A DNA stretch of 64,000 bases, from positions 59,416,813-59,480,812 of the forward strand of contig CM053325.1 in the NCBI GenBank assembly GCA_028583605.1, given 5' to 3'. Below, piece after piece: positions 11,701 through 23,700 of the stretch (position 1 is its first letter; each line of letters begins with the position of its first letter). The translations under genes and the position numbers were made by a program. Source of the DNA: Dastarcus helophoroides (Eukaryota > Arthropoda > Insecta > Coleoptera > Bothrideridae). The notes under the pieces were generated by a model, which was given only the letters and a program-made list of their open reading frames with translations, had not been told where the DNA came from and searched no databases.

Positions 11701-14700
11701 TAGTAGTAATTTTTTTAGAAAAATATCAAATTGTAAAAGAGGTTGAAGTTTACAAGGTTCGTTTTTTCTTGAAATTTCAATATTTTTCCCAAAGTTTTCT
11801 TATTTTTATGCTGATTTGAAGTTTATTTTCCCTAAATTTATACTTAACAATTTCCAGTTTCTTATCAAAATTACAAAATAAAATGAACTTTAAAATATTA
11901 AAATTTCGTTAAGAAACTTTTAAGTTTTCAAAGCAAATTAGAGAGAAATCAAAATTTCTACAAGGAAAAATATTTTAAAGACAAAATCTCCAGAAAAAGT
12001 CAAAATTTCTAAAAAAATGTTTTGTTTAAAATGTTTAGAGAAAAACACAAATTTCATAGGAAAAAAATCAAAGTTTCTTGGAGAAAAAATCGAAATTTGA
12101 AAAAAATTGATATATCTTTACAACTAAATCGAAATTTTTTGTTTAGGGTTTTTTCCAAACATTTTTTGTCAAAACTACAAAATAAAATAAGCTTTAAATT
12201 GTCAAAGTGTCATGAAAGAACTTGACATTTTTAAAGCAAATTAGAGGAACATAAAGAAAAATCTAGACAAGTTGGAATTTTTAGAAGAAATTTTAGGAAC
12301 ACTTTTAGAAAAAATGGAAATTTCGAGAAAATTTATTCTTATTAAATATTTACGAAAAAATGGAAATTTTGCAGAAAAAATCAAAATTTCCTAAAAAAAT
12401 CGAAATACCTGAAAAATTGTCATACAAAATGGGATTTGAGATAAAAATTTGAAAATACCGTATTAACTTATTTTTTAAAGAAATAGTAAAATGCGAGTTG
12501 GGTTGTATTTAGATTTTTCTTGAAATTGTTATTATTTTCTCAAAAAAATTTTTTCAAAGAAATTTGAGTTTTTTCTTAACATTTTAATTCGTGCTCAAAA
12601 TATTGATTTCTTCCTCAATACTTTTACAAAAATTAGTTTTTAAAAATGTGATTTTGATCAAAATTAAAAATAAAATATGTTTTTAAATGTCGTAACTTCC
12701 TGGAAGAAACCTAAAATTTCTATAAAAAGAAATCAGAGAAAATTTAAAATTTCTACAAAAAATTGTGTAATGAAAAGTGTTCAAAAAATTTTGAGAAAAA
12801 AACTCGTAAGCGAAATTAGGGGTGCTGCAGTTCCACAGTGCTTATACGCCAGCCGCCACTGTGTTTGACGAACTTAAGGGAAAGCAATAAAAACAATGTT
12901 GATTTATTAAATATTAATTAGAATTTACTGTACAACATAGTTTTGGCTACAATAACGTAGCCATAATAAAAGGGTAAAAAAAAACTAGTAACTTTGGATA
13001 AAGCGACAATTACAAAATTTTAGCTATCTACGGTCGAACTATCCATAACAAATAAGGATCACTTGTGCTTGACACTATGTACACGAAAATTGGTTTCCAC
13101 TTTCACCATAGAAAAATTAATGTGGCACAAACTAAACAAAAACCACTCTGATCGTCTAAAGCTCTAAAGTCTAAAGGTTTTACCCCTTTACCAGATGGAC
13201 AATTAATGAAAAATTTGAAAATGTTTGAAATTTTTAACTTTTTTTTACTTTTGACATTATTAACCGTTTTTATCACCTTAGAGGTTGAATTTTGAAAACT
13301 CCTCCATTAGTGCTCAGCTACGTCTTACAGCAAACAACTGCGTGAAATTTCATACTCTTAAACCGACCTGTTTAGGCTGTGCGTTGTCTGTCAGTCAATG
13401 TTAAGAGATTTATTAAATAGACATACTATACACATCAGGAAAGTCAAACACTGTCCATAGGGAGAATCTTTATAAGAGATTTAACATTGAGAGCTAATAG
13501 TGGGATAGATGGGCGGAGCCTTGCATTCTCCTACACCGGTGTAAAAAATTCAACGCAGAGCGCAGCGATCAACAAGCGCCTAGCCGACACTGATCTGATA
13601 TTTCATATAGCAAAATGATGCGAACGAAATCGAAACAACACGAACAGAGGCTTCTTTCAAAGCTTGGATTGCTTATTGTTTTGCTTATGCTTATACTATT
13701 ATGACGATGTGTTGCACTTGGGGTTGCCACCTTTTCTTTGAGTAAATACAGTAAGTATACTGGTTGTTAAAGGTTAGAAAAAAAGGACATTGCATTAAAA
13801 TAAAGTACCGTTTATTTAATTATTTTCTTTTGATGGAACGGACTGGTCCTTGGTTATCTTCAAAAATTGAAACACAGAACGTGTCCCCTGAAACCAAGAA
13901 AAATTAAAAAACACAACAAAGGTTGCTCTAACGCGTTTCGTCAGAGAGAAACTCTCTGAAGATGACAGCTTGGCTGTCGAAACGCGTTAGAGCAACCTTT
14001 GTTGTGTTTTTTAATTTTTCTTGGTTTCAGGGGACAAGTTCTGTGTTTCAATTTTTAATTATTTTCTAATCATTTTAATGGTCTATTAAACTAATCGACG
14101 CTACTATGCAAACGTAGCTAGAACAGGGAAGGGCAAGGTGCGTGGCTTCCCTCTGGTTCATGCAGCAAAATTTATATGTATTCAACTGGGAGAACTTTTT
14201 CCAAAAATTTTCCTTTTTTCTTCGAAATTCATACTTTTATTGAAACATGTTTCGACTTTTTTCTTAAATTTCCTTTCTTACAAAATTTTCTTTTCTTTTT
14301 AATTTCGATTTTATTAATAAAATCTATAATGCACAGACCAATAGGTTTGAACATTTATTAGATTCGAAGTTTGGAAACCAAATACCGGTTTCGATCTTGT
14401 TAGATCTCGTCAGTTTGGTATATCCAACTCGAATGCTAATAAATGTTCCGACGACAAGTAAGTACTAAAACATTCACAGGCGTCAAGCGAGTGACTCTTT
14501 AGTACTACCACCTATTGGTCCATAGAGAAACTATGGCCATCGCCAACAATGTCGTATGCAAGAAGAATGCAACCTAGACCACAAATATTTATTAGCATTC
14601 GAGTTGGATATCCCAAACTGACGAGATCTAACAAGATCGAAACCGGTATTTGGTTTCCAAGCTTCGAATCTAATAAATGTTCAAACCTATTGGTCTGTGC

Positions 14701-17700
14701 ATTATAGAATCCGTGTCTTCTGGGAACTTTCCTAGAGAGCAACCGCTTCGCTAGGTGGCAGTGTTTCAACTGTTGGTAGTTCAGCTACCTATGATTCACT
14801 ATACACGCCGCCTAGAGGGCTGCATGAATTTGTAGTCTAGGTTGCATTATTCTTGCATAATAAAATCTAACTTTTCTGATCAACCAAATTTCCATTTTCT
14901 TTAAATTCGACTTTTTCTGAAAATTTCAATTTTCTGCAAACAGTCTCTTCATTAAAATTTGGTTTTTCCTCGAAATTTGATCGATCTTTTGAAAAAGAAT
15001 AAAAATTAATGAGAAAAATATTTATCTGGAAATTTTGAAAGATATTTTTGGAAATTTAATTTTTTTTTAAAAGAATAAAAATGATAAAATTTCGCTTTCG
15101 AATTTCAATTATTTTTTAATCCAAATTTCTGGAAGTTTCAATTTGTTTGTGAAAATTTCGATATTTATCTGAATATTGGACATTTCCTGATACAGGGTGG
15201 GGCGCCTATTTCCCCCGGACTCGAGCAATCAGGGTAAAATAAATATTCACTCAAAAAATTTCGATATTTTTTCTGAAATTTAGATTTTTTACATTTTTCC
15301 CTAATTTCGACAAAATTTGATTCTCTCGGCATTTTAAATTTTTTCTAACAGAAGCAACTTTATTCTCGAAATTTATTTCTTTTTCGCGAAATTTTGGTCA
15401 TTTTCTCGAAATGCCGATCTTGTTCTCAAAATTTCGATTTTTTTAACATTAATTTTTGTATTTGAAAGTTTACTTTTTTTCCCGAAATTCGTCTTTTTTT
15501 CGAAATTTTGACATTTTCCACAAAACCTGCCTTTTTTCGAAACTTTAACTGCATCTCAAAAGCCAATCGTATATGTTCTTGGAAATCTCAATTTTTTTTC
15601 TCAAAGTTGGTCATTTTTTCAAAATTTCGATTTTGATTTAAAAATTGTTTTTCTTATAAACGACTAACCTCAAAATTCGACCACTTTATTAAAATTAGTT
15701 TTTCCGTGCGAAATTTCTATTTGTTTTTGAAATTTCGCCTTTTCTCGGGATTACGACTATTTTTTTCGAAATTTCTCTATTTTCTTTTGACTATTCCAGT
15801 TTTCCATGTCTTTAAATTTGACTTCCAATTATTTTTCTGAACGTTGAACTTTTCTGAAAATTTCGACCTTATTAAACCTGATTTTTCAAAAATTTTGAGC
15901 GATTGCTGAAAATTTTTATTTCAAAATTCGATTTCTAATATTTTTTGGAAATTTTGACTTTTTCCTGTAGATTCGTCTTTTTTCTAGAAAATTTGACTTT
16001 TTCTCTTAAAATAGTCTTTTTCTTAAAATTCAAAATTCGTCTTTTTCGAGATTTCAATTTTATTTTCAAAATTCAACTTTTTGGATTTTGTTTCTAAAAT
16101 CATTTATTTATTTTATAATTCCGTCGTTTTTCTTAATATTTGTCTTCTTCAACAAATTTTAAGCGATTGCTGAAAATTTACTTTTTTAACGAAATTTTGA
16201 TTTTAATTTCAAAATTCGATTTTTAATATTTCTGGAAATTTCGACTTTTTCCTGTAGATTCGTCTTTTTTTTTTTTGAAATTTTGACTTTCTCTCTTAAA
16301 ATAGTCCTTTTCGTAAAATTCAAAATTCGTCTTTTTCGAGATTTCAATTTTATTTTCAAAATTCAACTTTTTGGACTTTTGTTTCTAAAATCATTTTTTT
16401 TTAATCTTATCGTTTTTCTTAATATTTGTCTTCTTCAGCAAATTTTAACTTTTAATTAAAAATGTGATAATTTATGGTCCTGAAAATGTCGACTTTTTTA
16501 TCTAAATTAAATCGAAATGTTGAAAGTTTTGAATATCGTGAAAAAATATTTCCTATAAATTCAATGTCTCTAGTGAATTTCAAATTTTGAGAACCATGTT
16601 TTTGGAATTTAAGATATTTTTCTAAAAAACCGAATTTTTCTGAAAATGGATTCTTTCCACAAAATTAGATCTTTCAAAATTTTGACATTTTTAAATTTTG
16701 GACATTTTTCGAGTTTTTAGCAAATATTAGGTTTTTATTTTTAATATTATTTCCTGAAAATTTCGACTTTTCCAACATTATTTTACTCGTAATTCGTCCT
16801 TCAAAAATTACAACTTTACTCTCGAAATTCCAATTTTCCTTTTAAAAATAGACTTTGTTTTAAAAATTTAAAATTAAAAGTTCGATCTCTGTTTCAAAAT
16901 TGTTATCAATTTTTTTCCAAAGGTAATTTTTTTTAAAGTCCATTTTGTTAAAATTCGGTTTTTTTGATAAAATTGAAATTTCTGGAAATGTCAGCCTGTT
17001 TCTCGAAATTAATCTTATTCCCCAAATTTTGACTTTTACTTCAAAATTGGAGAATCTTTGTTTTTGGAAATTACCATTTAAAATTGTACTTTTTTAAAAT
17101 TTCCACTTTTCCACAAAATTCGTTTATTTTTCTAAAATTTCCTAAAGGCTTTACATTGGCGTAGTTAATTATTTTCCTTGTTGAATAATTTCTGAGAAAA
17201 TTATTTGTTATTTGTTAGTTGTTTTTCATAGACGCCAGATTGGATTTTCTCTTTTTCAAATTTAACAAAATTTTCTGAATAACTTAATATGTCACATGTC
17301 AAGTTTAATATTAACACTTCGACTAAAATATTTAAATGGAAAGTTAAAAATACAAACTTTTAGAAAAATTTCAATATTTTAAAACGGTAAACACGTAAAA
17401 TAAACATGTTTTATGAATTTTGAACCATTTCAAGTTTTAGGGTGAAAACTGGCAAACTAAATTCACTTCAAAAGTTTAAAAAAGGAAGCAAAGTTCAGAC
17501 AGTTAACTGTAAATGTAAAAAAAGTCAGGTTTTAACTAGAAATTTGAAAAAACTATGAATTGTAGAATAACATTTTGGGTTGAAAGTTGAATCCTTTTGC
17601 ATTAAAATAATACTTTCATCCTCAAATATCGTGATTATTTTATGGCCCCGGGGTTAGGAGAAACCCCGGAAAAATAATAATAAAATTGGGATATTCCCAC

Positions 17701-20700
17701 TCAAATTGAAATTCCTGTCAGAAATTAGTTACATGCAGAGGAGATTAGTTTAATTAGAATTACTCATCTGCATATTTCGCCCATGTTTCGCTAAATTATA
17801 AAAAACACTAAATTGTTTTTGACACACAGCACTTTATATTTTTTCAGATATTTCTAAGAAGGCAATAATTTCAGAAAGAAAGAAAAGGTCAATTGACAAA
17901 TACACAAACAAAAAAAAAAGGATTTTGAAATAATGGTAGAACCAGGTAGAACTCCACTGAATCATATGGTTTGCTCGTGTTGTTCCAATTTCGCTCCCGA
18001 CATTTCGCCATTGAAATATCAGATCAGTGTCGGCTAGGCGCTTGTAGCGATCAGTGCTGGTGGAGATTTCAGTAGTACATCATAGCTTCTAACGTGTTTT
18101 GTTACGGGATTACTACTGGCAGGCAACAATTTTATTAAAATTTGCGTACCACATGCTGCTTGTTCTTTTAGTCCGTTGATTTAATCAACGTCTGAGGCAA
18201 AATAAAACTAATATTCTTTGATAACCGAAATAAATAAACCAGATTTCCTAAACAAAATAAATAATAACTCTAATGAAGAATATAATATAATAACTCTTTA
18301 AATATAACAATATAAGGAGTTCAAATAGGCCGCCGAACTGTGCTAAACAATATTCCAATCTGTTGTAAAAATCTCGACGAGTTTTTTCTAACATCTAAAC
18401 TGGAAGATACGAACATGCTGCGTCAAAGTAGGGGAATACGTTCAGCGGCCGTAGAAAACTATGGAAGGGACAATTCTTAGTGTTTTACATGGACAATGAA
18501 AAATTTTCCTTATCTGTATAATACAGATCCTAGTTTTAAAACTAAATGGTTCTTTGGTTCGTTACAAAACAGATTTTAAAAGTAATGGAGAATCTTGGTA
18601 AACCTAAAACTAAATCAAATCAAAATTTGGATAGAAACATCAAGAAAAAACATACGCGAGTAAACTTAAAGACAGAACAGATGGAACTAAACAAGGAAGA
18701 CCATAATTTAATAACTCGTTTTCATCTGACAATCATATCGATACTTTAATGCTATGTAGAAAAAAGACCTGAAATGTTCGTGCAATCATCAAATTCATAG
18801 TCATGAAGGTTATGAGAATCATGACATAGAATTAAAGTTTGCACATATAAAACTGTGACGACTTTTCGCGTCGATACATCGATGCTCGCGACACGACTGA
18901 CACATGAAAATGAGTCATTAGTGCCAATTTCCAACCTGCCTTTGGTAAGGGCCAAAATTTAACAGAAAATTCTTAATTTGTTAAATACGTTATGAGGGCC
19001 ATTCTAAAACTATTGATGTAAGTCAAATGTCGAAACTGCGTATGCGCTAAAGCTCGATCTTTTATAAATACATCACAGCAGTTGCACTCGTCTGTGACTT
19101 GCAACCTTAGATAATATGTATAGTCAAAGGTTGCAACTAATTTGCTCTAGCAGCAACTGGCAACTGTAAAGAAGGTTGTCGTTTGATAGTGCGTTTCAGC
19201 GGTTGTGGGGCACAACGAATGTGACGAACTTGGAATAGAAGTTACGAAATTAAGTGATCTATGATTTTTTATTAGCCAAAGGCAAATGTATGGAATGCGC
19301 TGGCATTTGGAAATGAAGCACTTTAAAGCAACTAAATATGATTTAGGCCAGCGATACTCAATTTATGGCACGCGTACACCATTAGGGATGCAACATCGTT
19401 CAAAAAAACATCGATCTTTGAACATCAATATTTTTTTAATGAAACATCGATGTCTCCGGTTTTTGATGCGATGTTTTTTTAATATCGAATTACGGATTTA
19501 AAAGTCAAAATTCCGAAGCGTAGAAAGGACATCAATTTAAAACGAATCTTATTTAGAAATGTCGAGTTTAACGTTAACATTTCGACTTTTTTCTCAAAAT
19601 TCCGAGATTAAAATTGAACTTTTGATTTTAATCCCAAAATGTCGACCTTTTTCTCGAAAAATCAACTTCTTTATCGAAAATTCGTCTTCAGTCCCGAGAT
19701 TCTGACTTTTTTCTAGAAATTCCGAGATGAAGTTCAAAATTTCCACTTTAATATCGAAATTTCGAGTACAGGACAAGTCAAGGTCAAGTTTCGAGAAAAA
19801 AAATGGAAGTTTCTACAGTAATCTTACAATGTCGGGAAAAAAGTCACTATTTCGCGATTGTTATCAAAATTTCGAGAAAAAACTCCTGCCTTTAAACCAG
19901 GGCTTCGAACCGCTATTTTTTTTCGTCCGGTTTTCGGTTTTCGTTCCGGCAAAAAAATTATATCGGTTCAGTTCCGGTTTTCATTCCGACAAAAATAACG
20001 GTTTTTTCCGATTTTTTGGTTCTCGGTTCAGCTCCGGGTGACTCATTTTTTTGATTTTCAAAACGCTCCTTTTTCACGTATTTCGTACTACCAGTTCGCT
20101 CAAACCTCTCTCTCAATTTAGCGAATGCCGCTGAATTTGGATGTCTCCGATCGGCAAAGCGTTGGGCATAAATTCTTGAGGCAACAAATGGATTTCTGTC
20201 AGCACTGCCCAAGGCGTAAATCATATCGACCAATTCTTCTTGAGAAAACATTGTCTTTCAGTACTAATACCAAAACCTCGCGACAACAATGAGATAAAGA
20301 TAAACTGTCAGTTATTGCCGGACAAAGGAGATGAAACAAAACCGGGACATCCAGGGCTAACGCGATAATACGAAATTAATTAAAATTTTTACAAAATTCT
20401 AAATTTCTCAAAAATTATTGGACGGAGGTGGCAATACCTGGTACCAAAAAAAAAGGTAATTTAATTTCGCATCCGATAAAATAATCCAAGATAGGTGGTT
20501 CTATTTGAAAAAATTAAGTTGTGCATGTTTGAACAACTGAAGAATTGAGTCGACGGATGTGAAGAAATTTAAGAAATCTTGCTAACAGCAAAGACGTAAA
20601 CAAATACTCCATTCCTTCCTAAATCCAAAACCGTATGCCACACAACTCTTGAGTCATTGCGTTTGGAAAATATCGTTAATGGCGTCAAGTTCCGAAATCG

Positions 20701-23700
20701 TCAAATTTAGCCAAAAAAATTAAATTACGCGAAAACGGTTCAACTAAGGGCCTATGCCGTCTCAATAAATTTATATTCATTTTTAACTAGGAATCCAAAA
20801 AAAATGTAAAAATACATAGGGTGTTCTATTTAAAATAAGAAAGTTGTGTTCATTTCCGGTGCAACCGGAAGGCCGCCATACTTGGCAATAATTTTAGGTT
20901 GTGGAGAACTTTATTTCGAACAACTTTTGTTCGAAACATTTTTCGATATTTTGAACGATACGCCTACCAAAGACCGATTCCCGCTGTATTTTTTTAACTC
21001 GAAATTTTAAGAGAAGAAAAGAAATATTTTGAGTAATTTCTAGATGAAAGTGGAAATTTCAAAAAAATGTCGAAAATTCTGGAAAAAGATTCAGAGAATA
21101 TCAAAAAGATTCAAGTTAAAATTTAAAATTTTTATTTGGTTTGGTTTAAACATAAAGTCAATATTTTCTAGAAAATGTGGAAATTGTTGGTTTCTAATCT
21201 AATTTTTAAACAGAAATGAGAGATTGAAAGTAAACTCCTAATTTTGAGATCAAAGTTGCACGGATTTGTGTAAAGTTTTAAAAAAAGAAATTGAAATCTC
21301 TCAAGGGTAAAATAAAAACTGTTTTAAGTACACAAAACGAACCGAAATAAACCGATATTTTTTTCCGGTTTCACTCCGGTTTGATCAGATTCGGAATTTG
21401 CAAGGGTATTCTACATCAAAAAAGACATAAACAGAAATTAGTTTCAAAATTGTTCTAGAACGTTATCATAAAGAAAAAAAAAATTTGAAAAAAATTGCCC
21501 GTTTTTCCTAAATAACTTGATTATAGACTGTCAATTTTTTGGAATATAGCCTATGTATATTTCTATAATGTTGCCAAATGTTATTTAAATCGGTTTAGTC
21601 GTTTTTGAGAAAAAAAATTCTATTTTTCGATTTTTTTTAAAACTAAAATAGAGATCTAAAACTGGCAGGATCAAAGAATCTCGTTAGTAGCGAAACATTT
21701 TCAAAAAATGGTCCAGGGACCGATTCACTGTGCTTATCGTCCTATGGCCTTTAAAAAAAATCGGAATTTTAAAAGAACAAAGTGTTGAGGAAACAGAGTT
21801 TTGAAAATCTTAGATGAATTCAACATTTTCAAAAGAACTCGAAATTTTTATAAAACGAAATTTTAAAGAAATTCAAAATTTCATAAAAAGTTAGTATAGA
21901 ACAACCGATTTCATATCATTTCATATTTCATATATAATTTATTAATCATAAAAAAAAACCAAAATCTTGGAATTACTGACTTCGAAATCCATTTACGAAT
22001 TATCTAAATTCAAAAATAATTTGAAAATTCGAAACAAGTTTATATTTTGAATAACGATATGAGGCTTATTGATAATAATTCAACATTAACAATCGCAGGA
22101 ATATTCTTGTGGTTTAAAAACTGTGGTCGTATCTGAATAGTTTTAGAGTGTCCCTCTTATTATCTAAAAATAATTCCTAGACTAAACTGATAATAATATG
22201 AACTGAACGTGGTAATAAACAAGAATTATGTTTGCACAATTTTATCACATACTCCAAACTTGTATGACACACATTATCAGCTAAAGAACGTTAGTTATTT
22301 CAGATAAATTAACGAATATTTTTATACAAAACTTAATACATAACTGGGCAAACATAATGCATCTTTACATTTTTTATAATTACAATTAGATAACACCACC
22401 AGTGTTACGTTAAAATTAGAAAGAAATCATTTGTTGGTTATTTTAAAATTCAGTTCAATTGTTTAGATCCTTGATTAGAGTAGACGTTAATTTAGCCCTT
22501 AGAATATCGATAGAGTGCAAAGTTACAGGTGCCCTTTAAAATGAATTAATTAATAAGTCACCTGCATTCGTCACTAAAAACATTGTAGCAACAATTATGT
22601 ACATTGCAATGAAATCATGTTAGTAAGGAAAAGTAGGGAGGAAACTGGCATGATTTAATAATGAGAGGAAATTTTGAAAGTATTTAGTTACTACCTTACC
22701 AGATATAAATCAAATTAGTCATGATTATTTTTGAATGTAAGTCCACCTGATCTTGATAAAATGAAATTTAAATTCCAAGTATCATTCAACTATGAATTAG
22801 TAAGCAAATGTATCATCAGGGGACTTTTTTCAATACCTATGCATAGACACGTATAGATATGAACAATTATCAGAAGACTAGAATGGTATCACAAACATGA
22901 TTAAACATGGTGATGTTTCAATATTTGTGGTTTCGTAACTGTGGAACCAAAACATACATCAGAATACTTTATAAAACACGAACTAGTTGTACGGTGATAA
23001 AAGCAAAAAAATAAGCAAAATAAAAAAAGTCAATTGAGGAGCAACAAGCCAGAGGTAAAAACAATTTTTCATCCTCATTCTCCAAATTTTTCCCCCTACA
23101 TCAACCACTGTGGTGGTCCTAAGTATTCCCTCAGAATCATTCCTTAGATTACTTTAAGAAGATAAAAAAAAACTTGATTGCTTAAATCAGAAAGCTCGAT
23201 TGCTTAAATCAGAAAGCTCGATTGCTTAAATCAGAAAGCTCGATTGCTTAAATCAGAAAACTCGACTGCTTAAATCAGAAAGCTCGATTGCTTGAATGAG
23301 AAAGCTCGATTACTTAAATCAGAAAGCTCGATTGCGTAAGTCAGAAAGTTCGATTGCGTAAGTCAGAAAGCTCGATTGCTTGATTGAGAAAGCTCGATCA
23401 CTTAAATCAGAAAGCTCGATTGCGTAAGTCAGAAAGCTCGATTGCGTACGTCAGAAAGCTCGATTGCTCAAGTCAGAAAGCTGGATTGCTCGAATCAGAA
23501 AGATCGATTGCTCGAATCAGAAAGCTCGATTACTTAAATCAGAAAGCTCGATTGCGTAAGTCAGAAAGCTCGATTGCGTAAGTCAGAAAGCTCGATTGCT
23601 TCAATGAGAAAGCTCGATCACTTAAATCAGAAAGCTCGATTGCGTAAGTCAGAAAGCTCGATTGCGTACGTCAGAAAGCTCGATTGCTTAAATCAGAAAG

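Larger units (their letters stand above)
13566..18060. mobile_element. Composite element bounded by ~95-bp inverted repeats
   Basis: Positions 13566-13660 (with aagcgcctagccgacactga) return in inverted form at 17962-18060 (with tcagtgtcggctaggcgctt). At least 32 bp are perfect and there is looser similarity over ~95 bp. The 4.3 kb between holds a ribozyme-headed repeat dimer, a large fold-back and 2.3 kb of satellite, so it looks like a decayed DNA element that received later insertions. Target duplications were not found, so family and exact ends are open. Confidence 0.55.
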
